A DNA stretch of 16,541 nucleotides, from assembly GCA_013817465.1 (NCBI GenBank), contig JACDCP010000025.1, positions 1-16,541 on the forward strand. Direction: 5' to 3'. This DNA comes from Gammaproteobacteria bacterium. GTDB lineage: Bacteria; Pseudomonadota; Gammaproteobacteria; Steroidobacterales; JACDCP01. The notes below the pieces were generated by a model. The model was given only the letters and a program-made list of their open reading frames with translations. It did not search any database and was not told the origin of the DNA. Below are positions 1 to 7,337 of this stretch, piece by piece. The translations under genes were made by a program, and so were the position numbers. How positions within the stretch are numbered: the stretch's first letter is position 1; the number at the start of each line of letters is the position of its first letter.

Positions 1-473
1 TGATACAGCATCCGCAGAAGCTCGCGGTCGCCCGCGCTCAAGCCGCCCAGCGCTTCACGCACGCAGTTTTCCCTTTCCTCGCTGACGAGAGCCGCCAGCG
101 GATCGGGAACGGCCGGGATGTGCGCATTGCCGTTGTCGTGGAGGCGGTGCAGGGCCCGCCCCTCGCGGCCTGCGGAGCGATAATGCTGCAGACAGATGTG
201 CCGTGCGGTCTCGAACACGAAGGCGGGAAAAGCAGCCGGGTTGTCGACTCTGCCGGCACGTAGCGCGTCGACGACCCGCCGCAGCGTCTCCTGCGCGACG
301 TCTTCGGCGGATGCCCCGTCACGCAGCCGGCGAGCCGCGAACACCCGGAGGCGTTCACGGAATCGATCGGCGACGTGCGCCTCGTTCGGAAGTGCAGCGG
401 GGCTGGATGGATTAGCGATAGCTGTCTCGGGGCAGCGGCCGGCCGTGTAACGCTCGATATCCATCGGCGACAT
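1..473 (-). CDS. ECF-type RNA polymerase sigma factor, 3' end off the left edge
   Basis: This is the N-terminal 157 codons of a sigma-70 family protein of the extracytoplasmic-function kind, which directs RNA polymerase to a small stress or envelope regulon. From the ATG at 473 the protein reads through sigma region 2: a helix starting FRERLRVFAARRLR (about residues 38-51), then the region 2.2-like SAEDVAQETLRRVVDAL (about 55-71), then FPAFVFETARHICLQHYR (about 82-99), which matches the region 2.3/2.4 pattern of a helix followed by an RNA-polymerase-style 'A.N...D..R' segment. A linker follows, and region 4 begins with LGGLSAGDRELLRMLY before the sequence ends. Another ATG lies three codons downstream (464). 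The spacing to a GAAG-like ribosome site is only fair, so the start is uncertain by a few codons. It is transcribed away from the envelope gene cluster at 634. A partner anti-sigma factor, if present, would be off the left edge. Confidence 0.85.
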   Translation of the reverse strand, partial: MSPMDIERYTAGRCPETAIANPSSPAALPNEAHVADRFRERLRVFAARRLRDGASAEDVAQETLRRVVDALRAGRVDNPAAFPAFVFETARHICLQHYRSAGREGRALHRLHDNGNAHIPAVPDPLAALVSEERENCVREALGGLSAGDRELLRMLY

Positions 474-633
474 TGTTCTTCGAGTAGGGTTCGCGTGGAG
501 CGCCTCTTTCCGCACAGTAGCCACGCATGCTCTGAAAAACAAGTCTTGCCGGAGCTGGCGGGCGTAATACGGAGCGTCCTTCGGCGACAAAAGGGCACCG
601 GCATCATTTCTTGAACCCGCAAGCGAGAACGCC

Positions 634-1812
634 ATGCACCCAACGACGGCGGAAACAGAAATACCAGCGGCCGGGGCGCCCGCGACGTACGCCTCGCTCG
701 GCGCCCGTTTCGTCGCGCTGATCCTGGACGGGCTTGCAATATTCGGGTTTTTGTTTTTTCTCCTGGGCAGTATTTTCGCGATGCTGCTCGGCGGCACGAC
801 CGACGACGGGTTCGAGCTGACCGGCATCGCGGGCGGCCTGTTCATAGCCGTCGAAATTTTGCTGGTCATGGGATATTACGTCGTATCCGAGGCGCGCTGG
901 GGCGCAACGCTCGGCAAGCTCGCCGCCGGAATTCGCGTGCAATCCACGGCAGGACAGCGGATCGGTTACGGCGCTGCGTTCATTCGGAATCTGCTGCGTA
1001 TCGTAGACATCCTTCCGTTCTTCTACCTGACCGGCGCGATCAGCGTGATGCTCACGAAACGCAACCAGCGTCTCGGCGACCTCGCCGCGGGCACGGTGGT
1101 CGTCCGTGGTGAATACGGACGCGGCGCGCGTGTCGCGGCATGGGTCGCCGCACTCGCGCTTTGCGTGGGCGGCTTCCTGCTCGGCATGCTGGTGGTGCAG
1201 GGCGATGCTGCGCAGGAGCGGGCTGCGTCCGCCGCCGCTGCGGGGGCCGTCGCGCCGGATTCCACCCGCGACGCCGCGAGCTCCGAAAGCGATGCGATCG
1301 AAAGCACGGCGGCCACGCCCTGGAGCAGCCGCGGCTGGGTGCAGCGCGAAGATGACACGTTCACGAACCCCCAACATGACCTGAAGCTCGTCGTGCCCGA
1401 AGGCTGGGTGATCGTCGACGAAGAAACCCTCGACTCCCGGTATCTCTGGATGATGGCCAAGCTCGGGCCGGACGGCGAGCAGCGGCTCATGATGAACATC
1501 CTGACGGAAGACACGCAGGGGATGTCCGCAGAAGAGTGGTTCCGCGTGCGGTTGCAGGGTATTCGCGACTTCACGCTCACTATCGGCGACGAGACGCAGC
1601 CTTACTTCGAGGTTGTCCGGGCGGGAGAGACCGGGCAGCCCGACGTCTATGAAATCCGATTCCTGCACAACCCCGACGCCACGCGCGCGCATCAGCTCTA
1701 TTTTGTCCGTGACGGCCTGGGCTACATCGTCTCGCGCAACGCATCCGAGGATGCAGGCGCGGACGAGTTAGCCGACCTTGAGCTGATTCGCCAGTCGATG
1801 GACTTGCGCTGA
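634..1812 (+). CDS. RDD family membrane protein with extra C-terminal domain
   Basis: A 392-residue inner-membrane protein. Residues about 19-160 form an RDD domain, a membrane domain of poorly known function. The landmarks are ARFVALILDG (Arg and Asp in helix 1), the amphipathic ATLGKLAAGIRV after helix 2, and NQRLGDLAAGTVVV after helix 3. A fourth helix (about 164-187) carries the chain across the membrane. An Ala/Ser-rich linker (about 190-220) then leads to a soluble domain (about 225-390) that begins with FTNPQHDLKLVVPEGW, which resembles the opening of DUF1795/PsbP-like domains; I call this domain only tentatively. RDD proteins usually end soon after the RDD domain, so the tail is an addition. 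The stop codon overlaps the next gene's ATG (TGATG), so the two are probably translationally coupled. Confidence 0.85.
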   Translation: MHPTTAETEIPAAGAPATYASLGARFVALILDGLAIFGFLFFLLGSIFAMLLGGTTDDGFELTGIAGGLFIAVEILLVMGYYVVSEARWGATLGKLAAGIRVQSTAGQRIGYGAAFIRNLLRIVDILPFFYLTGAISVMLTKRNQRLGDLAAGTVVVRGEYGRGARVAAWVAALALCVGGFLLGMLVVQGDAAQERAASAAAAGAVAPDSTRDAASSESDAIESTAATPWSSRGWVQREDDTFTNPQHDLKLVVPEGWVIVDEETLDSRYLWMMAKLGPDGEQRLMMNILTEDTQGMSAEEWFRVRLQGIRDFTLTIGDETQPYFEVVRAGETGQPDVYEIRFLHNPDATRAHQLYFVRDGLGYIVSRNASEDAGADELADLELIRQSMDLR

Positions 1813-2393
1813 TGCCCGGCCGGCAATGGTACGTGTTCGCCGCCGTGATATTCGTCGCCGGCATCGCATTTTCGGTGCAACACGTTTTCAGGAGTGTCGG
1901 AGAACTGGGAGACGAGTTGCCGCAGATGGTCGTGCCGGGCGCCGCCGAGCTCGACCTGCAGGAGCCCGGTACCTATACGATCTTCCACGAGCACGAGAGC
2001 ATCGTGGATGGGCGCTACTATTCGACCCGCGAAAATCTCTCCGGACTGGAAATCGGTGTCCTTTCGAAGGCCACCGGTGAAGCGGTTCCGGTCAGGGCGC
2101 CGTCGGCGCAGATGAATTACTCGCTGGGTGGACGCTCCGGCGTCTCGATGCTGTCTTTCGACATCGGGCAACCGGGCATCTATCGCATCTCCGCGGGATA
2201 TCCGGGCGGGCGCGACGGCCCACGGGTGGTGCTCGCCGTCGGTCACGGCTTCGGGTCGAGGCTTTTCACGACCATCCTCGGCGGAATCGGACTTGCGATG
2301 TTGAGCCTGGCCCTCCCCGTCGCGATCGTAGCCGTGACCTTCTACAGGCGGCGCCGCGCGTCCGAGACACCGGGGCCCGGCTTGGCCTCCTGA
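1812..2393 (+). CDS. Unknown membrane-anchored protein
   Basis: A 193-residue protein I do not recognise. It has one helix at residues about 5-24 and a second at about 151-178, ending in a short basic cytoplasmic tail (FYRRRRA). The middle (about 25-150) should lie outside the inner membrane. It looks beta-rich: it contains PGTYTIFHEHESIVDGRYY and later GQPGIYRISAGYP, two similar 'PG(T/I)Y' strands. Similar two-helix proteins with an exposed beta domain occur beside RDD genes, but no function follows from that. The start ATG overlaps the TGA of the upstream RDD gene by one base, which supports both the start and co-translation. The next gene begins 34 bases after its stop. Confidence 0.75.
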   Translation: MPGRQWYVFAAVIFVAGIAFSVQHVFRSVGELGDELPQMVVPGAAELDLQEPGTYTIFHEHESIVDGRYYSTRENLSGLEIGVLSKATGEAVPVRAPSAQMNYSLGGRSGVSMLSFDIGQPGIYRISAGYPGGRDGPRVVLAVGHGFGSRLFTTILGGIGLAMLSLALPVAIVAVTFYRRRRASETPGPGLAS

Positions 2394-2427
2394 AACAGAC
2401 AGCCCACCTGGAAAAGAGCCTATCGAA

Positions 2428-2823
2428 ATGCAAGACGCGCCCGGTCGATCGCCTCGCAGCCTCCAGGACAGGCTCATATTCGGGCTCATCGGACTGATTG
2501 CGCTCATCACGGTCGTGATACTTCTGCAACGCCCTTTCGAATGGCGGCCGGTCGTGGGCGCCTTCGGCTTTATGCTCATCACAATTGCCTGGGCGGGGAT
2601 GTATTTCCGACTCAAACGCGAGCTGCCGGACCATCCTCTGGCGAGGGCGCAACTCGTTCAGGTCCGATGGGGCTACCGCAGCCGGGCAAAAGGTCAGCGT
2701 TTGCTCTGGCGTCTCGTTCGCTGCCACTTCGAGCGCCACCGGTTCGACTTGTGGTCTATGCTGATGATTGCCGGGCTGCTGATGATGATCCTCAGCACAA
2801 TTACAGTCCTCGTCGGCGAATGA
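2428..2823 (+). CDS. Small unknown membrane protein, three predicted helices
   Basis: A 131-residue protein with predicted membrane helices at residues about 16-33, 42-60 and 108-130. Between helices 2 and 3 is a basic, arginine-rich loop (RWGYRSRAKGQRLLWRLVRC), which by the positive-inside rule should be cytoplasmic. No catalytic motif is visible and I do not recognise the family. A purine-rich stretch (GGAAAAGAG) lies upstream of the ATG at 2428. It is the third gene of the cluster that starts at 634. The next likely start is 34 bases downstream, so it is probably co-transcribed with its neighbours. Confidence 0.7.
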   Translation: MQDAPGRSPRSLQDRLIFGLIGLIALITVVILLQRPFEWRPVVGAFGFMLITIAWAGMYFRLKRELPDHPLARAQLVQVRWGYRSRAKGQRLLWRLVRCHFERHRFDLWSMLMIAGLLMMILSTITVLVGE

Positions 2824-2857
2824 AATGTCATCCGGATGTTCAAGAGGTGCAAGAGAT

Positions 2858-3412
2858 ATGAATACCAGCATACGAGTCGTTTGTATCATCGCGCTGGCGC
2901 TGTTCGCGGCACCGGCGCAACGGGCCGTCGCCCAGGCGGAAGAGGATTTCGGTGCCGCTCCGCAGGAAGCGCCCGCGGCGGCCACTGCGCCGGCGCAGAC
3001 TCAGTCGGCAGCGCCGGCATCGGGCGTAGTCGCCAGCACCGATGGCGAGCAGCCGGGCGTCAGAGCGGAGGTCACCGAGCTCAAACGCAGCAGCGGCGGC
3101 ACGGTCAACCTCAAGTTCACGCTCATCAACGATTCGGATCAGCCGTATCAAATGAGGGACCTGTTGGGAGGGCTGTCGTACGGTTACAACGTCAGCGGCG
3201 TCCATCTGGTGGACGCGGCGAACAAGAAGAAATACCAGGTGATACTCGACGCGGAAAAGAAATGCCTTTGCAGCGACGGGCTCAACTCGGAGATCGCTGC
3301 GAAGTCGCGCATCAACGTCTGGGCCAAGCTGCCGGCGCCTCCGGAGGACGTGCAGCAGGTCAGCGTCATCATTCCGCACTTCATTCCCATGGACGACGTG
3401 CCGATCAGTTAG
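2858..3412 (+). CDS. Exported protein of unknown function, next to OmpA-like gene
   Basis: A 184-residue secreted protein. I place the start at 2858 because GAGGTG lies eight bases upstream and because the protein then opens with a clean signal peptide: basic MNTSIR, a hydrophobic core (about residues 7-18), and an AVA-type cleavage site near residue 25. An open frame upstream to 2825 has no such signals. After an Ala/Pro/Gln-rich linker (about 26-65), a folded domain (about 66-184) starts with VTELKRSSGGTVNLKFTLIN. This is a beta-sandwich-like pattern resembling domains that describe 'change in a protein property relative to bulk', but I cannot assign a named family. A Cys-x-Cys pair (KKCLCSDG) is notable in a periplasmic protein. 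It precedes the OmpA-like gene, so the two may act together at the envelope. Confidence 0.75.
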   Translation: MNTSIRVVCIIALALFAAPAQRAVAQAEEDFGAAPQEAPAAATAPAQTQSAAPASGVVASTDGEQPGVRAEVTELKRSSGGTVNLKFTLINDSDQPYQMRDLLGGLSYGYNVSGVHLVDAANKKKYQVILDAEKKCLCSDGLNSEIAAKSRINVWAKLPAPPEDVQQVSVIIPHFIPMDDVPIS

Positions 3413-3436
3413 GCCACTGGCCCGGGAGAAATGGCG

Positions 3437-3994
3437 ATGAAACGCGACTGTGTCGGGCTTCTAGCCCTCGTGCTCCTGTATCCGGGCGCTGCGTCGAGTC
3501 AATCTGAGGCCGGTTCCGATCTCGCCGACTCCATCCTGGATCTCGAGTTCAAGACTGTGGACCTCGACTTCGCCACCCAGGAAGTGGCCGGGGCGACGCA
3601 GGACCTCGCGCTCGAGGAAACCGACACCGAGATCCGGATCGATCTGGCCGCCGACGTTCTGTTCGCATTCGACAGCGCCGAGCTTCAGCCGCAGGCGGCG
3701 GCAACCTTGCAGCAGGCCGCCGCGGTGATTCGCGAACGGGCGACCGGGACGGTACGCATCGAAGGCCATACCGACGCCAAAGGCGACGATGCCTATAACC
3801 AGGCGCTGTCGGAGCGGCGCGCGAATGCGGTGCGCGACTGGTTCGTCAATGAAGGGGGCTTGAGCGACCTGAGCTTCGCCACGCGGGGTTTCGGCGAGTC
3901 CGTGCCGCTTGCGCCCAATGCGAAGCCGGACGGCACGGACGATCCGGAAGGTCGGCAGAAGAACCGTCGGGTGGAGATTCGCGTCGAAAAATGA
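3437..3994 (+). CDS. OmpA-family peptidoglycan-binding protein, exported
   Basis: A 185-residue periplasmic protein with a C-terminal OmpA-like domain that binds peptidoglycan non-covalently. It opens with a signal peptide (MKRD, hydrophobic core, likely cleavage near ASS/Q at about residue 20), followed by an acidic linker (about 25-68). The OmpA domain (about 69-185) shows DVLFAFDSAELQPQAA, then IEGHTDAKGDDAYNQALSER with the loop Asp and the Ser-x-x-Arg that contact diaminopimelate, and finally GRQKNRRVEI. It has no beta-barrel and no lipobox, so it is probably soluble in the periplasm. An ATG two codons upstream (3431) is only two bases from GGGAG (3424-3428), while the ATG at 3437 is eight bases away, so I prefer 3437. 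It is 24 bases downstream of the exported unknown protein and likely in the same operon. Confidence 0.9.
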   Translation: MKRDCVGLLALVLLYPGAASSQSEAGSDLADSILDLEFKTVDLDFATQEVAGATQDLALEETDTEIRIDLAADVLFAFDSAELQPQAAATLQQAAAVIRERATGTVRIEGHTDAKGDDAYNQALSERRANAVRDWFVNEGGLSDLSFATRGFGESVPLAPNAKPDGTDDPEGRQKNRRVEIRVEK

Positions 3995-4075
3995 GCGGTG
4001 CAGAGAACCGTTCCGGTGCTGATCTCATTCGCGCGAACCGGCACTGGCCGTACTCAACTCCAGGGGCAATACGTC

Positions 4076-4570
4076 ATGTCCACTGAATTCGAGGCACGCG
4101 AATCCGCGCCTGCCGGAGTCCGGATCCTCTCCGTCCTGCTGATTGCCGGCGGGATCATCGGCATCGGATTGTCCATCTGGATGGCTGTCCTCGGCATGCA
4201 GCAGCCGGTATTCGCGGTGTTCGCCGTCGTATTTGCGGCGATTTTCGCTTTTGCCACATGGCAGGGCGTGAAGCTCTGGAAAGGCAAGCCCGAGGGCTAC
4301 AAATGGGCGAAGGTTCTGTTTGCCGCGCAGATTCATTGCTGTCTTTCGGCGGGCTGACGTACGGCTTCTAACACGCTGTTCGCCGCGAACCTCCGCATGG
4401 GTTCGGACGTCAAAACGTTCGAATTCGGCTTGGGCTCGGCCCTGAATCTCATGTACTCGCCGGAAGCGCAATCGACTTATATCGGCGTCAACCTCGTCGC
4501 GCTTACCGCATTCATTTACCTGACGATGCGTGCACGATCCGGATCAGCGCGACGCGTCTTGTCGCAATGA
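4076..4570 (+). pseudogene. Small membrane protein gene broken by two compensating frameshifts
   Basis: From the ATG at 4076 the frame encodes an integral membrane protein (helices near residues 17-37 and 43-61, then KLWKGKPEGYKWAKVLFAAQI). After codon ATT at 4331 the sequence becomes unlike a membrane protein and hits TGA at 4355. Reading shifts make sense of it: losing one base near 4334 puts the next stretch in another frame as LLSFGGLTYGF, and one extra base near 4369 returns it to the original frame. From there NTLFAANLRMGSD continues through TYIGVNLVALTAFIYL, a further membrane helix, to the stop at 4568-4570. The restored protein would be about 164 residues, with overall length unchanged. 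As written, only an 93-residue N-terminal fragment would be made. This is either a decayed gene or two consensus errors. Family not recognised. Confidence 0.7.
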
Positions 4571-4586
4571 TGCCCCGGCACTCCTC

Positions 4587-5633
4587 ATGATGCTCGCGAC
4601 CCGCCGGCATGTCGGCTGGAAGCAGGCGGGCGGCTTGCTGCTCTTTTTAGCGTTTTTCTTTCTGCTGCTCGAATGGCAGGAGCGGGACTATGCGGCGCGC
4701 GGCGAAATCGCGGAGGCCGTCGTCATCGGCAAACACACCCGTGTTCGGCCACGCACGACCGGCACCGGCACGAGCAGGGAACATGTCCTCGTCTATCGGT
4801 TCCAGGCACCCGAGGGCGAAATGTTCGAGGGCCGCTCGGATGTGTCGCTCGCAATCTGGAATGAAACCCGGGAAGGTGCATCAATCACCGTCGAGTACAA
4901 ACGCGACTTTCCAGCCACGAACCGCATCGCCGGACAGGTCGCCGGCACCGGCTTCTGGTGGAAGGCATCCGCGCTGCTCGCCCTGCTGGGAATCGCCTCG
5001 TTCGTCATCGGCCGGCGCAGAGAGGCGGCAATCGCTGCCGGCCCACCGCAAGTGGGCGATCTCGCGCAGCCGGAATTCGCAGCGTCCGACAGCTCGGCGC
5101 GCTCGAAGGTCAGCGGGGTCGGGGCACGCAATGAAAGGATCGCCGCCGCGCTCGTCATCCCGTCCCGGTGGCAGTTTGCGCTGCGCTCGCCATTCATGGT
5201 TCATGCCATTCTGGCCGCGGTCGGCGCCGCGTTATGTCTGTTCAGCCTGCCATCGCTCATGTTCGGCGGTGCGGAAGCGCGGGACTGGTCCGGATGGCTT
5301 TTCGCATTGGTCGGCTTTGCGATGCTCGGCGCCGGCGGCTATCTGGCGAGCCGGGACTGGCAGAAACTGCAAATCGATTGGCGGCTGCTCCAGGAGAGAG
5401 CCGTCCGCGAAGCCACGGTCACGGCGATCGAACAGACCAGCTTTTCCATCAACAGAATCAAACAGTGGCGCATTTCCTACCGCTACATCGATGCCGCCGG
5501 ACGTATCCACGAGGGCCGCAGCTATTACCTGCGGCCCGAAGACGCGAGCGCCTGGCAGGCCGGCGATAAAGGCCGGATCCGTTTCGACCGCCGCGATCCC
5601 GGCCAAAGTGTCTGGGCCGGCGGCTCGGGCTGA
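4587..5633 (+). CDS. Membrane protein with two DUF3592-like modules
   Basis: A protein of about 348 residues with an N-terminal helix (about 13-30), an exposed module, a helix pair region (about 120-140 and 200-255), and a second exposed module at the C-terminus. Both modules have the DUF3592 pattern: a strand with A.V(I/T), then a 'Y.F/Y.Y' strand, a Gly-Arg-Ser strand, and a late (G).(I/S).V.Y/F.(R)..P segment. In the first these are VLVYRFQAPEGEMFEGRSDV and GASITVEYKRDFP; in the second, WRISYRYIDAAGRIHEGRSY and GDKGRIRFDRRDP. DUF3592 proteins are membrane proteins of unknown function. The start is uncertain: no good ribosome site is seen before the paired ATGs at 4587 and 4590, and a GTG at 4530 would extend the protein by 19 poorly conserved-looking residues into the upstream gene. 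Confidence 0.75.
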   Translation: MMLATRRHVGWKQAGGLLLFLAFFFLLLEWQERDYAARGEIAEAVVIGKHTRVRPRTTGTGTSREHVLVYRFQAPEGEMFEGRSDVSLAIWNETREGASITVEYKRDFPATNRIAGQVAGTGFWWKASALLALLGIASFVIGRRREAAIAAGPPQVGDLAQPEFAASDSSARSKVSGVGARNERIAAALVIPSRWQFALRSPFMVHAILAAVGAALCLFSLPSLMFGGAEARDWSGWLFALVGFAMLGAGGYLASRDWQKLQIDWRLLQERAVREATVTAIEQTSFSINRIKQWRISYRYIDAAGRIHEGRSYYLRPEDASAWQAGDKGRIRFDRRDPGQSVWAGGSG

Positions 5634-5674
5634 ACTCGGGGACGGCGCAAGCAAGCTTGCGATGGCTGCCGCCG

Positions 5675-6124
5675 TCAGGGGCCTTTCCGGTCCTCATTGA
5701 ATATGTCTACGTGCAGCTTCCACTCGTCGCCGACGCGCTTCCACAGAACCAGATATTGTCCCGAGATCGGATCCGCATTCGCCGGAGTCGCCGTATAGCG
5801 GCCGATCTCGTAAGCCAGATCGTCAGCGACCGCCACGAGATCCTCCGTGGTGAGCTGCACGTTCTCGACGCCCGAGCCGAGCATTCCCTCCCAGAATGCT
5901 TCGATGGCATCGCGTCCTTCGGTCCTGGGCCCTCCGGTGGGCAACAGGATGGCATCTTCCGTGTACATTTCCGCCATTCCCGCGGTGTCTCCGTCTTTCT
6001 GCAGCGCTTCGAGCTTCGCATTGGCTTCGTCGATCGGTTTCTGATCCATGGCGTCCTCCGCAAGAACAGCTATCGGCAGCGCGAGCCAGACCGCTGCCGC
6101 AATGATGATTGCAATATTGCGCAT
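5675..6124 (-). CDS. Exported SnoaL/DUF4440-like protein (NTF2 fold)
   Basis: A 149-residue protein with a signal peptide (MRNIAIIIAAAVWLALPIAV, cleavage probably near VLA/ED at residue 22) and an NTF2-like alpha+beta domain. The visible pattern is that of SnoaL/DUF4440 proteins: an N-terminal helix with AGMAEMYTEDAILLPTGGP, a helix GRDAIEAFWEGML, a strand with LAYEIGRYTATP, and the closing SGQYLVLWKRVGDEWKLHVD followed by IFNED. Members bind small hydrophobic ligands or act as small isomerases or hydrolases, and the reaction here cannot be told. I chose the ATG at 6124 because GGAG lies eight bases before it and the signal peptide starts there; the frame stays open upstream to 6259 but reads as arginine-rich noise. 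It stands alone on the minus strand, divergent from the ABC cluster and convergent with the DUF3592 gene. Confidence 0.85.
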   Translation of the reverse strand: MRNIAIIIAAAVWLALPIAVLAEDAMDQKPIDEANAKLEALQKDGDTAGMAEMYTEDAILLPTGGPRTEGRDAIEAFWEGMLGSGVENVQLTTEDLVAVADDLAYEIGRYTATPANADPISGQYLVLWKRVGDEWKLHVDIFNEDRKGP

Positions 6125-6192
6125 GATTTTTCTCCAACAGGGTCCGAACAGGACGATATGCGCGTATTGTGCCAACGGATGCGCGGCGCGCC

Positions 6193-6221
6193 TTGACAAT
6201 CGACGGCGGCATCGGAAGAAT
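6193..6221 (+). promoter_or_regulatory. Candidate sigma-70 promoter for the ABC-2 cluster
   Basis: A perfect TTGACA (-35) at 6193-6198 is followed by a 17-base spacer and AAGAAT (4 of 6 matches to the -10 consensus) at 6216-6221. Transcription would begin near 6228, about 30 bases before the ATPase start at 6258. The element lies in the 133-base divergent region between the SnoaL-like gene and the ABC cluster. A match by eye only. Confidence 0.45.
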
Positions 6222-6257
6222 GCTCGGTTTTCGCTTGTATTCTCCAAACGCTTCTTC

Positions 6258-7190
6258 ATGATCGAAATCAGCGAGCTTACAAAGGTCTACGGCAGTCTGG
6301 TTGCCGTAGACGGCATTTCTTTTTCCGTGTCGCCGGGCGAGGTGCTCGGCTTCCTCGGGCCGAACGGCGCCGGCAAGTCCACGACCATGAAGATGATCAC
6401 CGGCTTTGTCGCGCCGACCTCGGGCCAGGCACGCGTCTGCGGCCACGATGTCGAAAACGCACCGCTCGAGATCAAGCGGCGCATCGGTTATCTGCCGGAA
6501 GGCGCTCCGAGCTACGGCGAAATGACGCCGCGCCGTTTCCTCGATTTCATCGCCGCCGTGCGCGGCCTCGATGGCACGCGGAAACGAACCAGGCTCGATG
6601 CCGTGGTCGGCGAGCTGCACCTCGGCCCGGTGCTCGATCAGTCGATCGAGACGCTGTCGAAGGGCTTCAGGCGGCGCGTCGGCCTCGCGCAGGCGATCCT
6701 GCACGATCCCGAAGTGCTCATTCTCGACGAGCCGACCGACGGCCTGGATCCCAACCAGAAGCATGAAGTGCGCCAGCTCATCAATGCGATGGCGGCGGAC
6801 AAGATCATCGTCATATCGACGCATATCCTCGAGGAGGTCGAGGCAGTATGCAGCCGCGCGATCATCATCGCCGACGGCCGGATTGTCGCCGACGACACGC
6901 CTCAAGCGCTCGAGGCACGTTCCAGGTTCCACAACGCCGTCAGCCTGCGCATCGCGGATCCGGCAAGAATCGGCGCGGTGCGCGCGGCTGTCCAGCGCTT
7001 GCCGCAGGTAGCCTCCACCGAGATGGACGGCGCCGGCGAGCGGCTGACGGCATTTCCGAAGGACGGCGCGCTGGTGCTGCCGGCCGTCAGCGAGCTCGCC
7101 GCCCGCGAGCGCTGGGAAGTGCTCGAGCTGCATCTCGAGTCGGGCCGGCTCGACGAGGTTTTTCGTGATATCACCGGAGGCATCCATTGA
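6258..7190 (+). CDS. ABC transporter ATP-binding protein, GldA-like
   Basis: A 310-residue cytoplasmic ATPase that would power the ABC-2 permease encoded next. Walker A is GPNGAGKST (residues 34-42), the Q-loop region is IGYLPEGAPSYGEMTP, the signature is LSKGFRRR (from residue 133), Walker B is VLILDEP (153-159) with the D-loop DGLDPNQ, and the switch histidine is in ISTHILEEVE. The C-terminal 90 residues form the extra domain usual in GldA/CcmA-like ATPases and end with DEVFRDIT, a typical family ending. The first codon is the ATG at 6258 because the ABC fold starts straight after it (MIEISELTKVYG); an upstream open frame to 6048 overlaps the divergent gene and has no recognisable content. 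No strong Shine-Dalgarno is seen. The substrate is unknown; despite the family name, gliding motility is not implied. Confidence 0.93.
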   Translation: MIEISELTKVYGSLVAVDGISFSVSPGEVLGFLGPNGAGKSTTMKMITGFVAPTSGQARVCGHDVENAPLEIKRRIGYLPEGAPSYGEMTPRRFLDFIAAVRGLDGTRKRTRLDAVVGELHLGPVLDQSIETLSKGFRRRVGLAQAILHDPEVLILDEPTDGLDPNQKHEVRQLINAMAADKIIVISTHILEEVEAVCSRAIIIADGRIVADDTPQALEARSRFHNAVSLRIADPARIGAVRAAVQRLPQVASTEMDGAGERLTAFPKDGALVLPAVSELAARERWEVLELHLESGRLDEVFRDITGGIH

Positions 7191-7199
7191 TGTCGGAGC

Positions 7200-7337
7200 G
7201 TGAGAACATACCTGCGACTCACGCGGCTGATTTCCATCGGCCACGAGATACGGCTCCGCGCGAACCAATGCCGCGCAGGCAACCGGGCACCGGCCCGAAT
7301 CGCGATCCAGGACAATCCGGCGCGGCTGGCCGAATGA
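7200..7337 (+). CDS. Possible 45-codon ORF between ATPase and permease
   Basis: A GTG-started frame, in phase with the upstream ATPase just past its stop, encodes a basic 45-residue peptide (starting VRTYLRLTRLISIGHEIRLR) and ends in a TGA that overlaps the permease ATG as ATGA. Its third codon positions are G or C in about three quarters of codons, while the competing frame (an N-terminal extension of the permease from 7190) has only a bit more than half. That favours this frame if the stretch is coding. Against it: the only purine-rich site (GGAG at 7195-7198) is too close to the GTG, and I recognise no family. It could be a remnant or untranslated spacer. Confidence 0.3.
   Translation: MRTYLRLTRLISIGHEIRLRANQCRAGNRAPARIAIQDNPARLAE

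Noticed and set aside
474..633. Promoters in the divergent sigma/RDD gap
   Set aside because: I looked for -35/-10 pairs and an ECF-type motif in both directions and found only poor matches with wrong spacing.
38..739. Long minus-strand open frame over the sigma factor and the RDD start
   Set aside because: It reads as Arg/Ser/Pro-rich noise. The true minus-strand gene here is in another frame, starts at 473 and continues past the left edge as a sigma factor.
604..1692. 362-codon minus-strand open frame opposite the RDD gene
   Set aside because: Arg/His/Glu-rich shadow typical of antisense frames in GC-rich DNA. The plus strand has a clear RDD domain.
5641..5676. Inverted repeat GACGGC...GCCGTC with an inner palindrome GCAAGCTTGC, between convergent genes
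   Set aside because: The outer arms are only six bases, the inner part does not pair in register, and no T-run follows. Too weak to call a terminator.
5823..7268. 481-codon minus-strand open frame
   Set aside because: It runs opposite the ABC ATPase and into the SnoaL-like gene in a wrong frame, with no recognisable content.
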